From: CAYNJG01 sp965216885
GTDB taxonomy: Bacteria; Planctomycetota; Planctomycetia; Pirellulales; Pirellulaceae
Assembly (NCBI GenBank): GCA_965216885.1
Contig: OZ244209.1
Span: 3,534,001 to 3,598,000, forward strand
Length of the DNA stretch: 64,000 nt
Direction of reading: 5' to 3'
The translations under genes were made by a program, and so were the position numbers. The notes below the pieces were generated by a model. The model worked only from the letters and a program-made list of their open reading frames with translations. It made no database searches and was not told where the DNA came from. Positions 44,801 through 52,397 of the stretch are shown here, one piece after another; within the stretch, counting starts at the first letter, position 1; each line of letters begins with the position of its first letter.

Positions 44801-45405
44801 CCAGGACGGCTCCTCGGGCAGACATTGGCTGGCTCCGGCCGGCAACCATCGGCAGCAATCAATTCATCGCTGCAGAAAAGTCAGGTCAGCTATACCGCGT
44901 TGCGGCCAACAACGAGATGACGCTGGAGGAAGAAGCCACGCTTGAAGGCGAGATTATTGCCGGACTCGCTGCGACCGAAAACTTCGCCTACGCAGTCGTA
45001 CGGATCGGCGGTTCCGAGCAGGTTGCCGCGATCAATGCCGAGGACCTCAAGGTCGCCTCCACAACGATGCTCCAGGGCGGCTTGTCGTGGGGTCCCAAAC
45101 GCGTTGGCGAACTCGTTGTCGTGGCGGACGCCGATCGAAACATCTATGCCTTCGACAATACCGGCAACACCCGATGGAAGCTGGAGAACGGCCCCGTACC
45201 ACTTTCCGGCAATCCGCTGGCGATGGGCAGAGCCACCATTTTCACGTCGACCGATGGTGATATTGCCACCGTCGACGCCAGTGGCCAAGTTATCGCGCAG
45301 AATAGATTCGGCGAGCCCCTGGGAAGCGGTCCGGTCGCCTACCGTGGCAAGTTGCTGATTGCCGGCTGGGATGGCACGCTCTTTCTTGTGAATGTTCCTC
45401 AGTAG
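41809..45405 (+). CDS. Membrane-anchored PQQ-type beta-propeller protein
   Basis: 1198 residues. Residues 1-65 ('FLRRVEQSGLVSEPLLAELRK' ... 'LAKLLVDRGELTAAQARKLV') are a helical domain also found before planctomycete kinase domains (see 57314). An acidic, Asp/Glu-rich linker (65-215) and one membrane helix at about 243-265 follow. Then a helical TPR-like stretch (275-480) and a PQQ/WD-like propeller ('GVLVRGAVYSLNASNGRVLWRRHVGYE', 'LLTVDGKRSELVRLDDQTGKLLWRLPCP', 'IYAFDNTGNTRWKLENG'). The propeller would sit in the periplasm. It is 23 nt downstream of ExbD2. Likely a scaffold coupled to the ExbBD motor; ligand unknown. Confidence 0.8.
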   Translation: MSAQDFLRRVEQSGLVSEPLLAELRKRTTETHRNMRPEMLAKLLVDRGELTAAQARKLVADTAAARNAPPPLPPEADAPPEPEEELQLATDDDELGFAPEVDLTDSSGGNLPDDLLADEPLADEPLADDLLDDGTSSFKLVEDDEQDEEDELTLQSDDEVEEGILLDDEDDAIEIVDEGPSTPPSATASAEPTPVLDDILGDPVADIPDEVVVIRRKKSFAQTIANLFGGGRRPKKKSWDSPLILLGGGALILLIAAGVGLFGLFYGESADEIFTAGVEAYESQSYGLAIKNFERLSTQYAQHEKASLARVRIEMSRLRQLTDTGSPNWEDALSQAQSGLNTIKTEASFSEVRSELAKLLPDISAGLVEASQKAENTQEKQRVLDLAVASLTMVNNPEFLPTSVRKSQEIRIGEIVSNIDVVRRDIERELALSGTIDEIKTAASAGEISKAYALRDTLVRTYPLLIDNVALSDVIGTVIAREKDAVQTGPGTLQPSTDDHPPPSRFNIVLSDQRGGEISGLDDTIGVLVRGAVYSLNASNGRVLWRRHVGYETSVFPQKVTFDQSGDLLTVDGKRSELVRLDDQTGKLLWRLPCPRPVQMPAIYGEQAFVSCGTGTESRLLLVNLNDGTVSKETRFPVGCETPPTVIAERKEIVQPGIHSSVYVLDASSLECKSVFSSGHAHGSIKVPAAWVGTSLVVAENDGTATTNLQVYTPLGEKDQWGRVGENIKLSGQVTTPFVVDDRRLLTTTELGEIRVLEAPIDSTGLREVASIADTGKSIGSSFSAMSRASLWVANRTFSRFELQSTRGRLVSQWSRDRTDRFLNPLITAGNYLFHVRRRNGMQGATVSAIATDSTDGSPIWETDIGVPSTIVVNSQSAIHSVTMNGAMFEIDSNAVTNGVSGERSSRIDPRLLPQAFSDHFRVDADTHIFASPPPLKHVVVAGLTEGNLERIPLRLEGDSVSVSPVAMGNSLLAPSAAGPIYLLDATNGKQRFSPFMPRTAPRADIGWLRPATIGSNQFIAAEKSGQLYRVAANNEMTLEEEATLEGEIIAGLAATENFAYAVVRIGGSEQVAAINAEDLKVASTTMLQGGLSWGPKRVGELVVVADADRNIYAFDNTGNTRWKLENGPVPLSGNPLAMGRATIFTSTDGDIATVDASGQVIAQNRFGEPLGSGPVAYRGKLLIAGWDGTLFLVNVPQ

Positions 45406-47785
45406 AGAGATATGGACCTTGAGGAACACGAATCAACTATTGTCATCGCGGTCGGCCTTCCGAACACTACTGGTGTTGCTGACTCTGTGCGTCTCGATCC
45501 TGACTGCTCAGGAAAACGACGACGCATTGCCACTGATCGAACGCGAGCCATTCGACCGCATCACGCTCGACGAGGAGAACGGGTCGGCTCAAATCGAAGT
45601 CTTTCCGATTGCGTCGATCGACCGCTCATCACGCCTGGTCACCATTCCCACGCTAACTATTCGCAGGCTGGAAGATCCGGCGGACGTTCAGTATTCCGTA
45701 AGAGGAAATCATATCGCCCGCGTGGAACTGTTTCCGTTCATCCTCTTCGAAGAAGCGAATCGACTGATCTCACAGAGGCAGATGGATGAAGCTTACTACT
45801 ACGTTGAACGACTGAATCGCGAGTTTCCCAACATCCCGGGCATCCGCAAGCTGAACGAGGAGTTCTTTTACCAGGACGCCGGCTCCCTGTTCAAGTTGGC
45901 GAAATACGATGAGGCGTTGCAAGCGCTCGACCAGGTGAATGACCTGAATCCCGCTCGGGCCGCCAGCGCGTTGGATAGTGTGTTGCAACGGATCATCGTC
46001 GCCGAATACAAGGCCGGCAATTTCGAGTCGGTTCGCAACAAACTGGTCTTCGCCCGTCGAAAGTACAACGACGCAACGAATGCCTCGCTGAAGACCTGGG
46101 AAACGCGGTTGCAGACCCTGGCGGAAGAGAAACTCAAGCAGGCTCGTACTCTCCTCGAGAAAGGCGATCCCTCAAAGGCGATGCGATCGCTGCGCGAGGC
46201 CAAAAACATCTGGCCGACGACCGCTGGCATTCCGGAACTCAATAGCGAGATCCTGCAAAAGTATCCTCGCGTCCGGATCGCCGTCACGCAGCGGTTCGCG
46301 CCGACTGACGAACTGGACGTCTCCGACACCTATCCCTTGAATTGGGCGACCCGCCGACTGACACCCTTGCTTTCCAAAGAGTTGGTAACGCTGCGGGACT
46401 TTACCGCAGACGGAGCACAATACGATTGCCCGATCGGCAAGCTGTCGTTAACGCCCAATCGACGACAGATCGATCTGACACTCGATCCTACGTGGGCCAA
46501 CCGGACGCACGCTTTCGCTCGCTCTCTGCTTCGCCTTGCGGATCCGGAAGAGGCGACGTTTTCGCCTCGGTGGGCCGAGTACCTCCAGAGCATCTATATG
46601 CCGGCGACGGATCGAATCGAGATTCAGTTGACACGGGCAACGTTGCGTCCAGAAGGACTGCTGCCTCGAACGGTTCCAGCTTCGCTCGCGAGCGCCTCGT
46701 TTGCGCGAACCGAAGAAGGCGACGGGCAAACGCAGGTCCTGCGTTCTATCAATGACACTACCGTTGTCCGCGAACTTTCCGAGACGCTCTATGATCCGCC
46801 CAACGAAGCGACTCGCGCCCTGCTAAATGGGTCGGTCGATGTTATCGATCGCATCTACCCGGCGGACGCCACCCGCCTGGGGCGTGATGATTCGATTCGG
46901 CTGGTACCGTACCGGGTGCCCACGATCCACGGACTTGTTTTCAATGATCGCGAACCGCTGCTGCGGGATTCTACGTTCCGGCGGGGCATCCTCTATGGAA
47001 TCAACCGGCAGGGCTTTGTCGACAACGACCTCAACAGCCCGGCATTCCCCGAGACAGGCCGCGTCCTGTCGGGCTTCGCGCCGGCTGGGCTCAATGGCAA
47101 CGATCCGCTTGGCTACGCCTACGATACTCGAATCAAGCCGCGCGAATACAACCCACCGCTGAGTGTCGTTTTGATGCGACTGGCAATCCAGCAGCGCCAG
47201 CAACTGATGAAGCCCGAAGAACAGGCGAGCGACCAGCCAGCGGTCGAATCGACTGACGAAACGGAAACGCCGGAGAAAGACACGGACCAGGACAACGTGG
47301 CGACCGAGCCCGAATTTCCCGAACTGGTACTTGCTTTCCCCGACAGTCCTGTCGCGGTGTCCGCCTGCAGCCTGATCGCAACGGATCTTCAACGCGTGGG
47401 CGTTAAAGTCAGACTCCGCCAACTGGAGGCAGGGCAGGGCAGACCTTCAGACGACAGTTGGGACATTCTCTACGTCGAAACGAGCATCGAAGAACCGCTG
47501 GTCGACCTGCCGAACCTGATCCTTGACGATGGCATCCTCGGTCGTCACGGTGGACTGGTCTGGCAAGCGACGCGACGCCTCCAGGAATCCGCCAACATCT
47601 CGGAAGTTCGCGATCAATTCATGCGAATTCACAAGTTGACATTCGATCACACTCCCATGTTACCGCTATGGCAGGTCATCGAGCATGCCGCCGTGGCCGA
47701 CACGTTGCGGGGCCCCGGTGGAGACACTGACGGGCCGTTGATTTCACTCTACGACAATGTCTCTGACTGGCGGTTGGGACCATGA
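45392..47785 (+). CDS. TPR plus family-5 solute-binding-like protein
   Basis: 797 residues. The ATG at 45392 overlaps the previous gene by 14 nt; a TTG at 45419 preceded by AGAGAG is an alternative. Signal peptide 'FRTLLVLLTLCVSILTAQ'. Residues 110-300 contain TPR-like helices ('MDEAYYYVERLNREFPNIPGIRKLNEEFF', 'AKYDEALQALDQVNDLNPARAASAL' in pieces). Residues 310-790 resemble the extracellular solute-binding family 5 ('NGSVDVIDRIYPADATRLG', 'FRRGILYGINRQGFVDNDL', 'FDHTPMLPLWQVIEHAAV'), with an acidic insertion at about 610-645. Such proteins bind peptides or nickel for ABC transporters, but no ABC genes adjoin, so here it is probably a binding component of the ExbBD-linked complex. Confidence 0.75.
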   Translation: MFLSREIWTLRNTNQLLSSRSAFRTLLVLLTLCVSILTAQENDDALPLIEREPFDRITLDEENGSAQIEVFPIASIDRSSRLVTIPTLTIRRLEDPADVQYSVRGNHIARVELFPFILFEEANRLISQRQMDEAYYYVERLNREFPNIPGIRKLNEEFFYQDAGSLFKLAKYDEALQALDQVNDLNPARAASALDSVLQRIIVAEYKAGNFESVRNKLVFARRKYNDATNASLKTWETRLQTLAEEKLKQARTLLEKGDPSKAMRSLREAKNIWPTTAGIPELNSEILQKYPRVRIAVTQRFAPTDELDVSDTYPLNWATRRLTPLLSKELVTLRDFTADGAQYDCPIGKLSLTPNRRQIDLTLDPTWANRTHAFARSLLRLADPEEATFSPRWAEYLQSIYMPATDRIEIQLTRATLRPEGLLPRTVPASLASASFARTEEGDGQTQVLRSINDTTVVRELSETLYDPPNEATRALLNGSVDVIDRIYPADATRLGRDDSIRLVPYRVPTIHGLVFNDREPLLRDSTFRRGILYGINRQGFVDNDLNSPAFPETGRVLSGFAPAGLNGNDPLGYAYDTRIKPREYNPPLSVVLMRLAIQQRQQLMKPEEQASDQPAVESTDETETPEKDTDQDNVATEPEFPELVLAFPDSPVAVSACSLIATDLQRVGVKVRLRQLEAGQGRPSDDSWDILYVETSIEEPLVDLPNLILDDGILGRHGGLVWQATRRLQESANISEVRDQFMRIHKLTFDHTPMLPLWQVIEHAAVADTLRGPGGDTDGPLISLYDNVSDWRLGP

Positions 47786-49191
47786 GGCAATCGCACAAAA
47801 CAATATCAATTGCAATCTGCATTCTGCTGCTGTGGTTTGGCCAGACGCAGTCCGGTGCCCAGTCGATCTGGGAAGTCACGCCGTACTCCACGCAGGTCTG
47901 GTGCAGTTTTGGCGACCAGCCGGACCTGCCGGAAGCCTGGCGACAGGACTTCGTCCAGCAGCTCGATCGGCAACTGCGAGTCATCTTTCGCGCAACGGTT
48001 GCCGGGACCGTTCGCATCACACCTCCGCCAACATTGCCCCTGCTGCGACGCGGCATTGCCCAACTCGACCGCGAAGCCCTTGTGGACGCAGCACCTTCAC
48101 TGAGCACGCAGGACAAGCTGTTTCTGGTCGCGATACACGGCAGCCAGGCGGGTTATCAGATTCAGATTCGGGAATACGATTGTCAACTGGGGCACTTCGG
48201 CCCGGTCGAGACGGCCAACGTCGATGTTCTGAATCAGATCGTCGGCACGTCTGCACAGATGATCGCACGCGCGTTCTCCCCGGTAGTCCGCATCGATCGC
48301 TACTCGGAAGGCAAAGTCAAAACGCGTCTCCGAGCGGGCGCGCTGATCCGTGGCGAACGGTCGCCAGGTACCCTACAGCCGGGCGATGTCCTGCTTCCTT
48401 TTGACCGACGTGTGGGCGCGGACGGGAAGACGTTACTCAAAAATATTCAGCCGGTCGATTGGACATACCTTCAGGTGCCGATGTCCGTCGATACCGGCGA
48501 CGTGACGGGGGTGACGCTAGACGTCGTCTCCGGATATCGGCAACCGTTTCGCTCGAAACGCAATCGACGCAATCAACAATTGGGCCTGCGAGCACGACCG
48601 TCCAGCTCAACATCCGTGATCCGGCTGCAAACCCGATCGAAAGATCCGCAGCCATTGATCGGTTACGAAATCCACGAGAAAGGCCAGAAGCAGACGGCAT
48701 TTCTGGGGTACACGGACTGGCGAGGCCAGCTGCCCATCGACGCGGGCCTTTCACCGATCAGAATCCTGCTGGTCCGTAGTGGAGATCGTGTGCTGGCCAA
48801 GCTTCCCATCGTTCCGGGACTACGGCCGGAAATCGTCGCCTCGATGCGAGACGATCGACAGCGTGTCGAGACCGAGGGCTTTTTGTCCGGCATCCAAACA
48901 GCTTTGATCGATCTGGTCGCCCGGCGAGAAAGCCTGACCGCCCGCATCCGGGCACTCATCAAGGCCGGAGAGAAAGAGGAAGCGAAGAAATTGCTTGAGC
49001 AGTTTCGAGATCTCCCGTCTCAGACGGATTTTCAACGAGAGATTCAACAACAGCAGCGATCGCTGGACGTAACGGACGCGGCTTTGCGAAAGCGAATCGA
49101 CACGATGTTCGTGCAAACCTATCAGACGCTGGGACGCTATCTGGACGCGGATCGACTTCGGCAACTGGAGTCCGAGTTGGCGGCGCAGTAA
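47782..49191 (+). CDS. Secreted protein of unknown function, last gene of the ExbBD operon
   Basis: 469 residues. ATG 47782 overlaps the preceding stop by 4 nt (ATGA). Signal peptide 'ISIAICILLLWFGQTQSGAQ'. The body is mainly beta ('WEVTPYSTQVWCSFGDQPDLP', 'RLRAGALIRGERSPGTLQPGDVLLPFDRRV', 'IGYEIHEKGQKQTAFLGYTDWRGQLPI') and the C-terminal 100 residues are a long helical or coiled-coil region ('ESLTARIRALIKAGEKEEAKKLLEQFRDL'). No family is recognised. The overlap ties it to the complex encoded upstream. Confidence 0.6.
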   Translation: MRQSHKTISIAICILLLWFGQTQSGAQSIWEVTPYSTQVWCSFGDQPDLPEAWRQDFVQQLDRQLRVIFRATVAGTVRITPPPTLPLLRRGIAQLDREALVDAAPSLSTQDKLFLVAIHGSQAGYQIQIREYDCQLGHFGPVETANVDVLNQIVGTSAQMIARAFSPVVRIDRYSEGKVKTRLRAGALIRGERSPGTLQPGDVLLPFDRRVGADGKTLLKNIQPVDWTYLQVPMSVDTGDVTGVTLDVVSGYRQPFRSKRNRRNQQLGLRARPSSSTSVIRLQTRSKDPQPLIGYEIHEKGQKQTAFLGYTDWRGQLPIDAGLSPIRILLVRSGDRVLAKLPIVPGLRPEIVASMRDDRQRVETEGFLSGIQTALIDLVARRESLTARIRALIKAGEKEEAKKLLEQFRDLPSQTDFQREIQQQQRSLDVTDAALRKRIDTMFVQTYQTLGRYLDADRLRQLESELAAQ

Positions 49192-49223
49192 GTTGCGACC
49201 GCACACTCGAAACGGAGCCTCGC

Positions 49224-49691
49224 TTGAACACCAACCCGACGGCTGACCAGCTTACCGCCACCATCGAACGCTGGCGCACGATCTTGCTGGAGCTCGATGA
49301 ATCAACGGCGCGTCACAAGCCGACGCCCGACCGCTGGTCCATCGCGGAAGTTGTCGGGCACATGATTGATTCCGCCTGCAACAACCACCAGCGATTCATT
49401 CGCGCTCAGGCGGACCAGGCGGATCAACTCAGGCAGTACGACCAGAACGCCTGGGTCCTTGGCAGCAACTACCAGCAAAGCGATTGGAAGGCGTTGGTGT
49501 CGTTATGGCATCTCTACAACCAGCATCTGGCGCAGGTCATGCGGAACATCCCACAGGATGCAATGCAGACGGTGTGCACCGTGGGTTCGAGCCCACCGTG
49601 TACCCTTGAGTTCCTGGTGGACGACTACCTGGATCACATGGAACACCATCTGAAGAAAATCGAAGAGCGTATTCCCCGCGGGAACGGCTGA
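49224..49691 (+). CDS. DinB-superfamily protein
   Basis: 155 residues from TTG 49224 with GGAG 7 nt upstream. It has the four-helix-bundle pattern of DinB_2: 'WSIAEVVGHMIDSACNNHQRF' with His near 47, 'LVSLWHLYNQHLAQVM', and 'LVDDYLDHMEHHLKKI' carrying the HxxH-type metal pair. Known: these are metal-binding, often thiol-dependent enzymes of stress response. It is 32 nt after the operon and may be cotranscribed. Confidence 0.8.
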   Translation: MNTNPTADQLTATIERWRTILLELDESTARHKPTPDRWSIAEVVGHMIDSACNNHQRFIRAQADQADQLRQYDQNAWVLGSNYQQSDWKALVSLWHLYNQHLAQVMRNIPQDAMQTVCTVGSSPPCTLEFLVDDYLDHMEHHLKKIEERIPRGNG

Positions 49692-49731
49692 CCAATGGCC
49701 GCCGGGGCATGTCTTCGCCGCGGCACATCGT

Positions 49732-50496
49732 TTACGCCGGGCCAAACCGCTCAACCTGTTCAACGCCATCGGTTCCTTCGCCCGACCGGGCCATCCAGTC
49801 CGACTGCCGCTGGTTGATACCACGAACGATGGAAATCAGCGACACCGCGGCAATCACCATCAGGATTGTCGAAGTCCACGTCAGCGGAATCGCCATTCCG
49901 CCAGCATCCATACCTCGCACTGCCATTCGGGTTTCGACACGAGACACCGCCGAACCGATCATCCAGGTTGCCCACCACGCCGTGAAGACGCCGGGCACAA
50001 CGACCGATTGCCGCGAGTCGCCGACAGGATTCTCGCTGGCAGTGAATATCTCGCGCATCGCCTGATACGGCTTGAACAGATTCAGGATGGGGATGAACCA
50101 GTATCCAACTGACCAGCCTGGCGTGAACTGAAGGCCGGTTGCTCCAAAGACGCGTACGTTGCCATTGGCACGATGCATAAACATACATACGGCAATGACG
50201 GCGGCGATGTTAAACGGCGCCGCAAACAGCGCGAGCCCGAAAACCCCAAGGGCCAACATCATCTCGGAATCTGAACTGACTTCCGCATTGGGATCCGAGA
50301 AATTAGGGTACAACACGCCACCAATCGTTTCACACATCGATATGCCAATGTAGGCGAACGAGAGCAACGCCATTGACACGGTGATCACTGCACAGAGTGT
50401 GTCGATGCTTCGGTAAGAGAAATTTGCCGATCCGACAGCCGGCGGCGCATAGGGATCGACTCTTGGCGCTTCATGACCATGTTCCGATGAGTCCAT
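49732..50496 (-). CDS. DUF4328-family membrane protein
   Basis: 254 residues with four or five hydrophobic helices and the hallmark of the family, 'FTPGWSVGYWFIPILNLFKPYQAMREIF', near residues 122-150. The N-terminus is hydrophilic ('PRVDPYAPPAVGS'). Function of the family is unknown. It is on the minus strand, convergent with DinB and divergent from the Omp85-type gene. Confidence 0.85.
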   Translation of the reverse strand: MDSSEHGHEAPRVDPYAPPAVGSANFSYRSIDTLCAVITVSMALLSFAYIGISMCETIGGVLYPNFSDPNAEVSSDSEMMLALGVFGLALFAAPFNIAAVIAVCMFMHRANGNVRVFGATGLQFTPGWSVGYWFIPILNLFKPYQAMREIFTASENPVGDSRQSVVVPGVFTAWWATWMIGSAVSRVETRMAVRGMDAGGMAIPLTWTSTILMVIAAVSLISIVRGINQRQSDWMARSGEGTDGVEQVERFGPA

Positions 50497-50742
50497 TCGG
50501 ATCCTCTATCTACATAAGCATTAGTGTTATGGATCCGGCAATCGTAACGGCAACTCCAGGACGCCGATACCCCTTGAACCAGGCCTCCAGGAAGCGTGGT
50601 CTACTTCCAGCTCTTCACGATCGAGCCAAACCACGTTGGCCTTTACGCTAGCGTGCACTTTCGCGTATTTGTTTCGCACCACTCGCCTGCGAGAGTCGTA
50701 GCTGGAAGGACGGGAAGGAATCCCGTTTGATTGGAGAATGGG

Positions 50743-52179
50743 ATGCTGCAAATCAGACGACGACAGACAGGCGCTATCTTGCTGACTTGCCTGCTCAGTC
50801 ATGCAGCCTTTGGCCAATCTGGTTTCGAGAATTGGTCTCGCGACCCCATGCCGAGCTCGGGCATGTCGCGTGCCGAGTTACGTTTGGCGCAGCTTCCGCC
50901 GGCGGCCTCGCAGTTTCCGGCCGCTCAACTTCCGCCTTCGCAGTTTTCCCCCGGCCAACTTCCGCCGTCGCAGTTTCAGCCCGGTCAGTTTCCACAACCC
51001 GGTTTGCCGTCTTCCTCCGCCGGGCCTGGTGGAGGTCCTTGGTCGGGTCCTTGGGGCGCGCCCAATGTTGCAGTACCACCGCCGAACGGAATCAACAGCG
51101 ATGGGACCGTTACCAGTGATCTGGCTTTTAGTGGAGCAGTTGGACCGCAATCGTTGAACTACTTTGCCGGCGTCGGCTTCAATACAGATCTCGGCCTCTT
51201 CGGTCGCTTCGTGTACGACGACCGCGATTTCGACTGGACCGCGCCGCCGTGGCGGAATCCGCCCGTGCCGTGGCGAGGTGGTGGACAACACCTCCGCCTG
51301 GAAGCGATGCCGGGGCTGGAAGCTCAGCGTTACCTGGTCAGCTTCACGCAACCTTACTTCGCACAGTTTGGTGGCCGGCCGATCTCATTTAATGTGAGCG
51401 GTTTCTATTTTGACCGTGACTATTTCGACTGGGATGAGACGCGTTACGGCGGGCGATTTGGGTTTGGATACAACCTGAACCGCGAGCTGTCATTGAGCAC
51501 GAAGTTCCGCGCCGAAAACGTCGAGCTATCCGATCCACGACTCATCGTGCCCGAAGTCGAGCGATCGCTGGGAGACCACGAACTTTACGCCGCCGGTGCG
51601 ACATTGACCTTCGACAACCGCGATACGCCGTTTGTCCCCAATTCCGGCACCTATCTTGAACTGGGATTCGAACAGGTCTTTGGATCGTTCGAATATCCTC
51701 GAGCGTCCGTCGACTTCCGACGCTATTTCTGGTTTCGGGAACGGCCCGACCGGTCCGGGAGACACGTGATTGGACTCACCTTTCAGGGAGATATCACTGG
51801 CAGTGACACGCCGGTCTACGATAACTATTTCGCCGGTGGCTACTCGACGTTACGCGGTTTTCGTTTCCGCCACGCCAGCCCCAAGGAAATGGGCGTGATC
51901 GTTGGCGGCGAGCTGAGTTTACTGGGATCCGGGGAATACATTTTTCCGGTGACGGCCGACGACATGGTTCGCGGTGTGTTCTTTTGCGACCTTGGTACGG
52001 TGGAACAGACGACGGACCTCGACGGAGACAACTTTCGCCTGGCAGTGGGTGGAGGATTGCGAATCAACATCCCTGCACTCGGCCCCGCGCCACTCTCGAT
52101 CGACGCCGCCGTTCCACTCCTGAGAGCGCCAACGGATCGAGTGCAAAACCTGAGCGTCTTCATCAACGTCGGCTACTGA
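50743..52179 (+). CDS. Omp85/BamA-type outer-membrane beta-barrel protein
   Basis: 478 residues from ATG 50743 (GGAG 6 nt upstream; an in-frame TTG at 50731 is disfavoured). Signal peptide to about 24, then a Pro/Gln-rich low-complexity segment with a repeated 'QLPPSQFSPG' unit (about 45-95) in place of POTRA domains, then about 16 amphipathic strands. The barrel contains 'FDNRDTPFVPNSGTYLELGFEQ' and the conserved 'GYSTLRGFRFRHASP' (the RGF/Y motif in Omp85 loop 6), and ends 'VQNLSVFINVGY' with a terminal aromatic residue. Known: Omp85 proteins insert or secrete beta-rich proteins. The lack of POTRA domains is unusual; the giant gene that follows could be its client. Confidence 0.82.
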   Translation: MLQIRRRQTGAILLTCLLSHAAFGQSGFENWSRDPMPSSGMSRAELRLAQLPPAASQFPAAQLPPSQFSPGQLPPSQFQPGQFPQPGLPSSSAGPGGGPWSGPWGAPNVAVPPPNGINSDGTVTSDLAFSGAVGPQSLNYFAGVGFNTDLGLFGRFVYDDRDFDWTAPPWRNPPVPWRGGGQHLRLEAMPGLEAQRYLVSFTQPYFAQFGGRPISFNVSGFYFDRDYFDWDETRYGGRFGFGYNLNRELSLSTKFRAENVELSDPRLIVPEVERSLGDHELYAAGATLTFDNRDTPFVPNSGTYLELGFEQVFGSFEYPRASVDFRRYFWFRERPDRSGRHVIGLTFQGDITGSDTPVYDNYFAGGYSTLRGFRFRHASPKEMGVIVGGELSLLGSGEYIFPVTADDMVRGVFFCDLGTVEQTTDLDGDNFRLAVGGGLRINIPALGPAPLSIDAAVPLLRAPTDRVQNLSVFINVGY

Positions 52180-52397
52180 ATTTCACATTCAGCGTGTGTG
52201 CTTTGCGGGCCAATGCGACCTTTCCTGCCGAAAATCCGCCAGGTCGTGGAAATCTGAAAATTTCCGGGTCAGAGTCGCGACGCTTCTTCGTACCACTGGC
52301 TGGAGTTTCAATATGGAATTTCCCGCGGCCATTTTTCTTGAATCGACACGCCCCCGTTTCAATAATGCGGGTCATCGCAGCCAACAGAAAAAGTGCA

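Noticed and set aside
51984..52397. 138-codon upstream extension of the FG-GAP protein
   Set aside because: It overlaps the end of the Omp85-type gene in another frame. The basic start plus LERRQLL tag after ATG 52398 is the expected N-terminus.
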